Source: Mucilaginibacter sp. UBA4741 (GTDB taxonomy: Bacteria > Bacteroidota > Bacteroidia > Sphingobacteriales > Sphingobacteriaceae). From it: a stretch of DNA of 5,417 bases. Both the position numbers and the translations under genes were made by a program. This document shows, piece after piece, positions 1 through 5,417 of the stretch. Numbering within the stretch: position 1 is the stretch's first letter; each line of letters starts with the position of its first letter. Location of the stretch: positions 14,475-19,891 of the forward strand of contig DHIR01000171.1 of the NCBI GenBank assembly GCA_002403905.1, in the 5' to 3' direction. Below the pieces are notes generated by a model. It did not search any database. It saw only the letters and a program-made list of their open reading frames with translations, and was not told where the DNA came from.

Positions 1-432
1 GCGCACATCCAGCCATTGGCTTTTAAGTTCAGCTTTGTTTAGGTAGGCGGTTACTATACGGGTGGATACCAACTCGCCGACGGACACGATCTGGTCATAA
101 ATGAAATCATAGTCGTCGTGTGGTTCATCCTCTATCATCCAATCTATCTCAACAAAAGTATTGGCTACTTCATCAAAGACCGGGTTGTTGGGTTCAAATA
201 GTTCGGCTATGATGTCGTAATGATATTGTTTTATGCTTTCATAAATATCATGCAGATCATCGGCCTGATCAACATAGGCTTTAGTTAATTTCTCGAGCGC
301 GTTGGTAGTTTTACCCATTGCCGAAACCACGATAAGCAATTGCTCACTTTGATATTTACCGACCACCTTAGCCAGGTTAATAATACCTTCCGCATCCTTA
401 ACCGATGCACCTCCGAATTTAAAAACAAGCAT
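1..432 (-). CDS. lysC: Aspartate kinase, N-terminal 144 residues (3' end beyond the window)
   Basis: Aspartokinase phosphorylates L-aspartate with ATP in the cytoplasm, the first step toward lysine, threonine, methionine and diaminopimelate. I translated the minus strand from ATG 432-430; the frame stays open to base 1. The protein starts MLVFKFGGASVKDAEG, carrying the KFGG(A/T)SV nucleotide-binding signature of amino-acid kinases at residues 5-11. Next come the IVVSAMGKTTNALEKL segment (about 32-47) and the SVGELVST motif (117-124), matching the family's conserved GE-x-x-S substrate site. The visible part ends near SQWLDVR (138-144). The C-terminal catalytic part and any ACT domains lie outside, so feedback regulation cannot be judged. 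The KFGGASVKDAEG start resembles the monofunctional Bacteroidota enzymes, but a bifunctional kinase/homoserine dehydrogenase cannot be excluded. The ATG directly abuts TAA 435-433 in the frame of the upstream lipoprotein gene, so it is probably the last visible gene of the leftward operon. The start is well supported because KFGG lies close to the N-terminus. Confidence 0.93.
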   Translation of the reverse strand, partial: MLVFKFGGASVKDAEGIINLAKVVGKYQSEQLLIVVSAMGKTTNALEKLTKAYVDQADDLHDIYESIKQYHYDIIAELFEPNNPVFDEVANTFVEIDWMIEDEPHDDYDFIYDQIVSVGELVSTRIVTAYLNKAELKSQWLDVR

Positions 433-510
433 TTATTTATGATATTGAGTGATAACCGTGTTGGGTTTTAATAGTGATTTGATCTTCGCATAGGGGATAA
501 ACACCTCTGT
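433..510 (-). other. Orphaned in-frame C-terminal tail of the DUF3298-like lipoprotein gene
   Basis: Directly after the TAA at 513-511, the same frame reads 25 sense codons starting TEVFIPYAKIKSLL and ending ITQYHK, then TAA at 435-433. Joined to the preceding YEIKPYAAG, this gives the usual ending of DUF3298 proteins (PYAAG, about one residue, then a hydrophobic IPY segment and a short amphipathic end). The restored protein would be 266 residues, counting one for the stop codon. The second TAA touches the aspartate kinase ATG (432) with no gap, as expected for the original gene end in a tight operon. It is therefore most likely a remnant created by one nonsense substitution (for example CAA to TAA) or by a sequence error. 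No separate start codon serves this segment. Confidence 0.75.
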
Positions 511-1233
511 TTACCCGGCAGCATAAGGTTTTATTTCGTATTGATTATATATAAATCTTATACCTAAAGGTGTAATAGAAAAATTGTTATTCAGCGCGAA
601 TTTGCTGTCCTTAAAAAAGTAATCATTTGCTAATGAAGCAGTATCATTTAGTTTTTCCTGTTTTCTAAAAATGGTATCAGCAATAGCCGTCAATTTTTCT
701 TTATAATTATCTTTAAGTATATCATCCAATTTAATACTTCTTTCGCCTTTGATATTCCAATTGATAAACGTGGTGATTGAACTGCCATGTGCGCCTCCCT
801 GGAATTTATATCCGCTGATTTCTAAAGTAGTCAAGCTGGAATCCTGCCTGATAATTTTGGCGTGACTATCCAGCGTAAAAAACATCGCTGATCTTTTATC
901 ATGTTTTTTAAATGCGTTATATCCCGCCAAAAAATGTTCCGTATATTGTTGCAGATTCGTTCCTTGTTCATCAGCGCCAAACAAATTGACTAGTTTATAA
1001 CTAACGGTTTCATTCAACGAATCCTGGCCGTTAAACATCGGGTAACTAATTTTTACAACCGTACACCCGCTATCCGGTTTATTTCCGCAATCTGTCGCAC
1101 GTTCTTTAATAGTTTTATTGACATACGTAAGCGTGTCCGTTGTAATATCAGGTTTAGGCTTTTTATCATCACCCCACATGCAGGAGCTTAGCCCCAATAT
1201 TATCCCCAAAAACACTAAATACATTGCTTTCAT
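511..1233 (-). CDS. DUF3298/RsiV-like lipoprotein, apparently truncated at its C-terminus by a stop codon
   Basis: This is a 240-residue predicted lipoprotein of unknown precise role. A hydrophobic signal (residues 4-17) ends in lipobox LSSC, with C18 the likely lipidated cysteine. The following MWGDDKK places acidic residues close behind it, which might favour surface export in Bacteroidota (inference). The mature part resembles the DUF4163/DUF3298 architecture of PdaC- and RsiV-like proteins: a C49/C57 pair that could form a disulfide, KISYPMF (61-67), YKFQGGAHG (142-150) with the hallmark GGAH, then SIKLDDIL, and a C-terminal YEIKPYAAG (232-240). That last motif normally continues into an IPY..-..L tail inside the DUF3298 domain. 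Here TAA 513-511 stops it, while the tail remains readable in frame downstream (see 433-510). It starts 4 bases after the GNAT stop and is probably co-transcribed. M4 is an alternative start. Base composition is locally AT-rich: 15 G/C in the 60 bases from 541. The family call is firm; binding target and function are unknown. Confidence 0.85.
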   Translation of the reverse strand: MKAMYLVFLGIILGLSSCMWGDDKKPKPDITTDTLTYVNKTIKERATDCGNKPDSGCTVVKISYPMFNGQDSLNETVSYKLVNLFGADEQGTNLQQYTEHFLAGYNAFKKHDKRSAMFFTLDSHAKIIRQDSSLTTLEISGYKFQGGAHGSSITTFINWNIKGERSIKLDDILKDNYKEKLTAIADTIFRKQEKLNDTASLANDYFFKDSKFALNNNFSITPLGIRFIYNQYEIKPYAAG

Positions 1234-1237
1234 AATC

Positions 1238-1708
1238 CTAATAATTTAATAACTGATCTGTAGATAGCGCCGCGTTTAACCAACCGGCCTCAATAGATGC
1301 CTGGTACTTGGCGTAAAAATTAAGTGCGGGTTCGTTCCAGTCAAGCACCTGCCATACAATGCCCTTAAAGCCCATGTCTTTAGCTTCGATGATTAACTGG
1401 TCAAAAAGCAATTTGCCAATACCACGGTCGCGCATAGGTTCGGTAACAATAAAATCCTCTAAATACATACGGCAGCCTTTCCAGGTAGAAAAGCGGATGT
1501 AATACAATGCGAACCCAACAACCAAACCGCCAACCTCTGCAACATAAGCCTTCCATATCGGTTTCTTGCCAAAGCCTGCATCTTCAAACTCTTCCAAGGT
1601 TACGGTTACTTCCTGCGGGGCTTTCTCGTATAGCGCTAGTTCGTTCACCAATTCTAACAAGCGTATGCAGTCTTCTTTTACGGCTAATCTTAAATGTATG
1701 TTGGTCAT
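1238..1708 (-). CDS. GNAT N-acetyltransferase, spermidine/thialysine acetyltransferase-like
   Basis: A cytoplasmic 156-residue single-domain GNAT enzyme that transfers acetyl from acetyl-CoA to an amine. The order of motifs follows the SSAT (diamine or thialysine acetyltransferase) branch: LALYEKAPQEVTVT near residues 24-37, GFALYYIRFSTWKG (65-78), MYLEDFIVTEP (81-91), and the acetyl-CoA pyrophosphate loop RDRGIGK (93-99, pattern RxxGxG). WNEPALNFY (124-132) then carries the tyrosine usually taken as general acid (Y132). The length is close to that of the family. The substrate (polyamine, thialysine or another small amine) cannot be fixed from sequence. The start ATG at 1708 directly precedes the beta-1 strand (IHLRLAV). 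It lies 45 bases downstream of the YggS gene and 4 bases upstream of the lipoprotein gene. From memory, a GNAT gene next to aspartate kinase is a recurring arrangement in Bacteroidota; here the lipoprotein gene lies between them. Confidence 0.9.
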   Translation of the reverse strand: MTNIHLRLAVKEDCIRLLELVNELALYEKAPQEVTVTLEEFEDAGFGKKPIWKAYVAEVGGLVVGFALYYIRFSTWKGCRMYLEDFIVTEPMRDRGIGKLLFDQLIIEAKDMGFKGIVWQVLDWNEPALNFYAKYQASIEAGWLNAALSTDQLLNY

Positions 1709-1723
1709 TATGTGATTTGTTAA

Positions 1724-1751
1724 ATCCGAAATCGAACATCCGAAATTCGAT
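1724..1751. repeat. Short imperfect direct repeat with inner palindrome, between YggS and GNAT genes
   Basis: Two near-identical units, ATCCGAAATCGA (1724-1735) and ATCCGAAATTCGA (1738-1750), lie 2 bases apart and differ by one T. Overlapping them, ATCGAA (1731-1736) and TTCGAT (1746-1751) are exact inverted arms around 9 bases, giving a 6-bp hairpin. The unit fills most of the 45-base gap. Its composition resembles the short ATCCGAAAT-type intergenic repeats I associate with Bacteroidota genomes, but copy number cannot be seen here. There is no T-tract typical of an intrinsic terminator, so it may be a dispersed repeat with no effect on read-through. Confidence 0.55.
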
Positions 1752-1753
1752 AT

Positions 1754-2443
1754 CTAGTTATTTTTCCAATGTTTAATAACCCTGCCGCCAAAAATGATAC
1801 TGCCCACCCGAATCATATTGCTGCCTTGCTCAATAGCTATCTCGTAATCTGACGACATGCCCATTGATATGATATCAAAACTTTCTTCTTTCCTAAAAAA
1901 GCTTTGCTTCATGCCATCAAAAAACACCTTCAACTCCTGGAACTCGTCCCGCAGTTGTTTTTCTTTATCGGTATTAGTAGCAATGCCCATCAAGCCGCAT
2001 AAGCGGATGTTCTTTAATGCCGTAAACTCGTCTGATCGTAACAGCTCTATCGCCTCATCAAAACCCAGCCCAAATTTAGTTTCCTCGTCAGCAATATAGA
2101 TCTGTAATAAGCAATCTATAACCCGATTGTTCTTTTGGGCCTGTTTATTTATCTCCTGCAAAAGCTTCATACTATCAACGGCCTGTATCATACTGATGAA
2201 AGGGGCAATGTATTTCACCTTGTTACTTTGCAGGTGGCCAATCTGGTGCCATTGTATGTCTTTAGGCAGTTGTTCATGCTTTTCAACCATCTCTTGTACC
2301 GTGTTTTCGCCAAATAAACGCTGTCCGGCATCATAGGCTTCCTGTATGTCGGCAACCGTTTTTGTTTTCGATACTGCTATTAAAGTGACCTTTTTAGGGG
2401 TAGTTTTGTTTTTTAAGCTTTTGATATTATCTGCAATGCTCAT
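1754..2443 (-). CDS. yggS: YggS/PLPBP family pyridoxal-phosphate homeostasis protein
   Basis: A 229-residue cytoplasmic protein of the PROSC/YBL036C family. It binds pyridoxal 5'-phosphate without known catalysis and balances free vitamin B6 and amino-acid pools. It has the fold of the alanine-racemase N-terminal barrel. Visible family motifs in order: IAVSKTK (22-28) with the PLP Schiff-base lysine K26; LFGENTVQE (43-51); WHQIGHLQSNK (65-75); ETKFGL (121-126); CGLMGIA (149-155); SMGMSSDYEIAIEQGS (193-208); and IRVGSIIFG (211-219), the last two forming the phosphate-binding site. All key residues are present and the length is normal. ATG 2443 gives a standard short N-terminus. It is the first gene of the leftward unit and is divergent from the DUF4296 gene across 41 bases. 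Its TAG (1756-1754) lies just beside the repeat at 1724-1751. It shares no obvious pathway with its neighbours, though many aminotransferases in the aspartate-derived pathways use PLP (a loose link only). Confidence 0.96.
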   Translation of the reverse strand: MSIADNIKSLKNKTTPKKVTLIAVSKTKTVADIQEAYDAGQRLFGENTVQEMVEKHEQLPKDIQWHQIGHLQSNKVKYIAPFISMIQAVDSMKLLQEINKQAQKNNRVIDCLLQIYIADEETKFGLGFDEAIELLRSDEFTALKNIRLCGLMGIATNTDKEKQLRDEFQELKVFFDGMKQSFFRKEESFDIISMGMSSDYEIAIEQGSNMIRVGSIIFGGRVIKHWKNN

Positions 2444-2458
2444 TTATCCGTAATTTTG
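2430..2458 (+). promoter_or_regulatory. Candidate Bacteroidota-type promoter for the DUF4296-mutS2 unit
   Basis: TAATTTTG at 2451-2458 matches the Bacteroidota -7 consensus TAnnTTTG exactly. A weak -33 candidate, TCTG at 2430-2433, lies 17 bases upstream inside the first codons of yggS; the better TTTTG at 2419-2423 is 27 bases away, probably too far. A start a few bases after the -7 box would leave a leader of about 20 bases before ATG 2485. The element is seen directly; promoter function is inferred. Confidence 0.45.
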
Positions 2459-2472
2459 CTCCAATTAAACCG

Positions 2473-2480
2473 CTAAATTA
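2473..2480 (-). promoter_or_regulatory. Weak candidate -7 box for the leftward yggS unit
   Basis: On the minus strand this reads TAATTTAG, one mismatch from TAnnTTTG. It sits about 30 bases upstream of the yggS ATG, a similar distance to the plus-strand box from its own gene. I see no convincing TTTG -33 partner upstream, so support is weak. Confidence 0.22.
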
Positions 2481-2484
2481 CAGA

Positions 2485-3021
2485 ATGCGTAAACATATCT
2501 TCTTGTTTTTTTCAGCTTTGCTTTTTTTGTTCGCCTGTAATGAGGCAAATGATACTAAGGGTATTATCAAACCGGACGAAATGACGCGTTTATTAACCGA
2601 TGTACATTTGGTTGACGGCAGCCTGGCTTTACAGCCTAATGGCGATAGTCTTTACAGGTTAGGCACGGGTAAATATTTTTACGTTTTTCAGCAATATCAT
2701 ACCGATTCGGGACAGTTTAAAAAGAGTGTAAAATATTATTCCGCCCACCCGGATCTTCTGTTGAAGATCTACGATGGCGTTAATGCCCGCCTTAAAACTA
2801 AAGCCGACTCGATGAACGTTTTAGTAGCAAAAGATAATGAACGGATAAGACGGCAGGCAGAAGTAGCGCAAAAAAGAGCCGAAAAACTAAGGAAAGACAG
2901 TTTGGCCATAAAACTTAAAACGGATAAACTGAAACTAAAAAAAGACTCGGTTGATAAAAAGAAAACTGTCAAGCCTAAGAAAAAGAAAAAATTAAAAAAA
3001 ATAATAAAGCCAATAGTATAA
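2485..3021 (+). CDS. DUF4296 family lipoprotein with lysine-rich tail
   Basis: A 178-residue predicted lipoprotein of a Bacteroidota family of unknown function. Residues 1-17 are a signal peptide (MRKH followed by a phenylalanine/leucine-rich stretch) ending in lipobox LFAC, with C18 the lipidation site. The domain (about 25-105) shows the family pattern: IIKPDEMTRLLTDVHLVDG (27-45), an aromatic KYFYVFQQYHTDSGQFKKS (63-81), then VKYYSAHPDLLLKIYDGV (82-99). After about residue 112 the chain becomes strongly charged and probably helical, ending in a lysine-rich tail (K165-K169, K171-K172) encoded by A-runs, including eight A at 2994-3001. This tail is not part of the core domain and could contact an anionic surface such as membrane or nucleic acid (inference). 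ATG 2485 directly precedes the signal peptide. The TAA is followed by a second in-frame TAA and then the mutS2 ATG, so co-transcription with mutS2 is likely. Function unknown. Confidence 0.88.
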   Translation: MRKHIFLFFSALLFLFACNEANDTKGIIKPDEMTRLLTDVHLVDGSLALQPNGDSLYRLGTGKYFYVFQQYHTDSGQFKKSVKYYSAHPDLLLKIYDGVNARLKTKADSMNVLVAKDNERIRRQAEVAQKRAEKLRKDSLAIKLKTDKLKLKKDSVDKKKTVKPKKKKKLKKIIKPIV

Positions 3022-3024
3022 TAA

Positions 3025-5385
3025 ATGCTTTACCCTGAGAATAGTATTGATAAGCTGGGATTTACCGAGGTAAAGGAATTAATAAAAGCGCATTGCCTGA
3101 GTATCATGGGCCAGCAAATGGTTGACAAGATACAGGTAATGAGCAATTACGACCTGATAAGCAAGTTTTTAAGCCAGGCGAACGAGTTTAAAAATATATT
3201 GCAAAATGATGCCGCGCTACCTATTCAGCATTTTTTTGACATTAAAGCTCTGGCCAATAAAGCCCGGCTGGAAGGCGCGTTTTTAACCGAAGAAGAGTTT
3301 TACAAGGTATTAGCTTCATTAACCACCGTATTTGCCGTTATAGCTTATTTTAATGAACGCGAGGGCCAATATCCAAATTTGGAAGCGCTGTTTGAGCATT
3401 TGCCCATTGAAAAGGCTATCATCAATAAAATTGAACAGGTAATTGACCCTAAAGGAAAAATAAAGCCTAATGCCTCGCGCGAGCTGGCCGATATATCAGC
3501 CGGGATTGCTAAAGCTGAACAGGAGGCCCGCCGTAAGATAGACCAGGTATTTAAAAGCGCGGCAGGCAATGGCTGGACGGCTGATGGCTCATTAACTATT
3601 CGTGACGGGCGCTTGTGTATCCCTTTATTGGCCGAAAATAAACGTAAGGTAAAAGGCTTTATCCATGATGAGTCGGCATCGGGTCAAACCGTTTACATGG
3701 AACCCGAGGAGGTTTTTACACTAAACAATCGCATCCGCGACCTGGAGTTTGAGCGTAGGCGCGAGATAGTAAAGATATTAACCGGCCTTACAGACGAATT
3801 AAGGCCCTATGTACCGCTTTTATTATCATACCATGGCTTGCTTACCAAATTAGATTTTGTGCGTGCCAAGGCGCTATTTGCTATTGATATTGAAGGCGAA
3901 CTGCCGCAGGTAGTAAACGATGCCCGGTTAAAACTGGTTAATGCCCGCCACCCGTTACTGTTTTTAAATTTTAAGAAAGAGCATAAAACGGTAGTGCCGT
4001 TAAACCTGCAGATAGATGATCGCACCCGCATTGTCGTGGTATCGGGTCCTAACGCGGGTGGTAAATCTGTTTGTATGAAAACCGTTGGCTTGCTGCAAAT
4101 TATGGTGCAGGCCGGTTTATTAATTCCTGCGGATGAAGCCAGTGTAGTAGGGGTATTTAAGCAATTTTTTGTTGATATAGGCGATGACCAATCTATCGAG
4201 AGTGATTTGAGTACCTACAGCGCCCATCTATCAAAAATGAAAAATTTTGTAGAGAACACCAACAGTAAATCGCTGATATTGATAGATGAGTTTGGTACCG
4301 GCACCGACCCGCAATTTGGCGGCCCTATTGCCGAAGCGGTTTTGGAATCATTAAACCATAAAAAGGTGCGAGGGATGGTTACTACCCACTACTCCAACCT
4401 TAAAATATTTGCGGGTAATACCGAGGGGATAGAAAACGCGTCGATGTTGTTTAATAATATCGAAATGAAACCGCTTTATATACTTGAAGTTGGTAAGCCC
4501 GGCAGCTCGTATGCTTTCGAGATCGCGCAAAAAATTGGCTTGCCGCAGCAGGTGCTTAATCTGGCTAAGACCAAGATAAGCGCCGGGCAAAAAAATGTGG
4601 ATACGCTGCTGATTGGTTTGGAGCGTGAGAAGAAAGAGATATTAGATACCCGTGTTAAACTGGAAAGGCAGCAAAGACAGGTTGATGTTTTATTAGCCGA
4701 AAATGAAAAACTAAAAAGCTATCTCGATGAAAATAAAAAGGTACTGATACGCGAGGCTAAGGATGAGGCTAAAAATATCATCCTTAATGCGAATAAACTG
4801 GTAGAGAATACCATATCCGAAATTAAAAGCAGTAATGCTAATAAGGAAAAAACCAGGGACCTACGCGAAAACCTGAACAGAGAACTGGAAAAAAATACAG
4901 TCAACCCCGATAAAGTAAAACCAGCAACTGCAGATGAAGAACTTAAAGTTGGCGATTGGGTTAAATTAAACGACTCTGAAACTACGGGGCAGGTGATTGA
5001 ACTGATAAAAGATAATGTGATCATTGCCATAGGCGATCTACGTACGGTGGCTAAACGCAAACGGGTGCAGAAGGTCTCAAAATCTGTAGTGCCAAAAGAA
5101 GTTAGACGCAGTATGAACAGCCATACCGGCGACATAGCCAGCTTTAGCCCCGAGATAGATGTACGCGGTATGCGTACCGAGGACGCGCTGGCAGCTATAG
5201 AACGACTATTTGATCGCGCCCTGATGATGGGCTTTGGCAACCTTAAAATACTACACGGCAAAGGCGATGGCATACTACGCAAAATGATACGCCAATACCT
5301 TAAAAAATACGACCAGGTAGACCGTATGGAAGATGAGCATGCCGACCGTGGCGGGGATGGGATTACTTATGTGTATTTTAAGTAA
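3025..5385 (+). CDS. mutS2: MutS2: MutS-type ATPase with C-terminal Smr domain
   Basis: A full-length 786-residue MutS2. Unlike MutS it lacks the N-terminal mismatch-reading domains. Known roles of relatives are suppression of homologous recombination (Helicobacter) and sensing of collided ribosomes (Bacillus); which applies here cannot be told. Domains in order: helical core and clamp (about 1-320), with the family-typical RDGRLCIPL (193-201) and HDESASGQTVYMEP (214-227); ATPase with Walker A GPNAGGKS (341-348), the DIGDDQSIESDLSTYSAHL region (384-402) including the signature loop, Walker B LILIDEFGTGTDP (417-429) with D421/E422, and switch histidine TTH (453-455). These are followed by a charged coiled coil (about 515-625), a KOW-like small barrel (about 638-683, KVGDWVKLND), and the Smr domain (about 709-786) with DVRGMR (712-717) and LHGKGDGILR (743-752). 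All catalytic motifs look intact. ATG 3025 gives the usual start YPENSIDKLGF and lies 3 bases after the lipoprotein stop. A hairpin follows the stop. Confidence 0.97.
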   Translation: MLYPENSIDKLGFTEVKELIKAHCLSIMGQQMVDKIQVMSNYDLISKFLSQANEFKNILQNDAALPIQHFFDIKALANKARLEGAFLTEEEFYKVLASLTTVFAVIAYFNEREGQYPNLEALFEHLPIEKAIINKIEQVIDPKGKIKPNASRELADISAGIAKAEQEARRKIDQVFKSAAGNGWTADGSLTIRDGRLCIPLLAENKRKVKGFIHDESASGQTVYMEPEEVFTLNNRIRDLEFERRREIVKILTGLTDELRPYVPLLLSYHGLLTKLDFVRAKALFAIDIEGELPQVVNDARLKLVNARHPLLFLNFKKEHKTVVPLNLQIDDRTRIVVVSGPNAGGKSVCMKTVGLLQIMVQAGLLIPADEASVVGVFKQFFVDIGDDQSIESDLSTYSAHLSKMKNFVENTNSKSLILIDEFGTGTDPQFGGPIAEAVLESLNHKKVRGMVTTHYSNLKIFAGNTEGIENASMLFNNIEMKPLYILEVGKPGSSYAFEIAQKIGLPQQVLNLAKTKISAGQKNVDTLLIGLEREKKEILDTRVKLERQQRQVDVLLAENEKLKSYLDENKKVLIREAKDEAKNIILNANKLVENTISEIKSSNANKEKTRDLRENLNRELEKNTVNPDKVKPATADEELKVGDWVKLNDSETTGQVIELIKDNVIIAIGDLRTVAKRKRVQKVSKSVVPKEVRRSMNSHTGDIASFSPEIDVRGMRTEDALAAIERLFDRALMMGFGNLKILHGKGDGILRKMIRQYLKKYDQVDRMEDEHADRGGDGITYVYFK

Positions 5386-5398
5386 GTATTAAATCTTG

Positions 5399-5417
5399 CG
5401 CTCGTTTGCAACGAGTG
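5399..5417 (+). terminator. Hairpin downstream of mutS2: possible terminator or REP-like palindrome
   Basis: CTCGTT (5401-5406) and AACGAG (5410-5415) pair perfectly around a TGC loop. The stem extends by a G·T wobble (5400/5416) and a C-G pair (5399/5417), giving 8 pairs 14 bases after the mutS2 stop. The position suits transcription termination, but the window ends at the stem, so a following T-tract cannot be checked. A repetitive extragenic palindrome is the main alternative. Confidence 0.4.

Noticed and set aside
511..513. Programmed stop-codon read-through or recoding at the lipoprotein TAA
   Set aside because: TAA is not a selenocysteine or pyrrolysine codon, and I see no dedicated downstream stem-loop. 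A nonsense substitution or sequence error is simpler, though low-level read-through cannot be excluded.
1238..1330. Possible frameshift at the GNAT C-terminus (KYQASIEAGWLNAALS differs from a typical YGA..EW.N end)
   Set aside because: The frame still follows the family pattern (FY..Y.A....GWLN..L...QL) and ends at normal length, so it reads as ordinary divergence.
1507..1776. Plus-strand open frame across the GNAT gene and the intergenic repeat
   Set aside because: The translation is low-complexity and antisense to a clearly conserved GNAT domain. No promoter or start context supports it.
1857..2336. Several plus-strand open frames opposite yggS
   Set aside because: The translations are cysteine/serine-rich with no family features; yggS on the other strand carries all expected motifs.
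2769..2972. Minus-strand open frame opposite the DUF4296 tail
   Set aside because: Its serine/phenylalanine repeats are the direct antisense of the lysine-rich coding sequence.
4719..5282. Long minus-strand open frame (187 codons) opposite the 3' part of mutS2
   Set aside because: It is serine/leucine/arginine-rich with no recognisable motif, and it lies antisense to the intact coiled-coil and Smr regions of MutS2. It is a shadow frame.
1..5417. Search for CRISPR arrays, tRNA/rRNA, insertion sequences, toxin-antitoxin or defence genes
   Set aside because: Nothing was seen. The window is almost fully coding, with recognisable housekeeping and lipoprotein genes and gaps of at most about 80 bases.

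Overview
The window looks like chromosomal DNA of a Bacteroidota member, most likely of the Sphingobacteriaceae type (Mucilaginibacter/Pedobacter-like). This rests on the family mix (a DUF4296 lipoprotein, a DUF3298-type lipoprotein, a MutS2 with a C-terminal Smr domain), on AT-rich leaders without clear Shine-Dalgarno sequences, and on a perfect TAnnTTTG promoter element in the one divergent intergenic gap. The genus is an inference.

There are two divergent transcription units around a 41-base gap (2444-2484). Leftward on the minus strand, in order of transcription: a YggS/PLPBP pyridoxal-phosphate homeostasis protein (2443-1754), a GNAT acetyltransferase of the spermidine/thialysine type (1708-1238), a small DUF3298-like lipoprotein (1233-511), and the first 144 codons of an aspartate kinase (432 to the window edge). 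Rightward on the plus strand: a DUF4296 lipoprotein with a lysine-rich tail (2485-3021) and, after one extra in-frame TAA, a complete MutS2 (3025-5385). A hairpin, cut by the window end, follows mutS2.

The main unusual point is in the DUF3298-like lipoprotein gene. Its reading frame stops at TAA 513-511, right after the family-typical ending YEIKPYAAG. The same frame then continues for 25 sense codons (TEVFIPYAKIKSLL and more) that look like the missing end of the domain. It closes at a second TAA (435-433) that directly abuts the aspartate kinase ATG at 432. This looks like a recent single-codon nonsense change, or a sequencing error, in a gene that was once fully continuous with its downstream neighbour.

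Otherwise the genes are conserved housekeeping or envelope genes. I see no mobile element, CRISPR array, RNA gene or novel multi-gene system. No stretch longer than about 80 bases lacks a gene.
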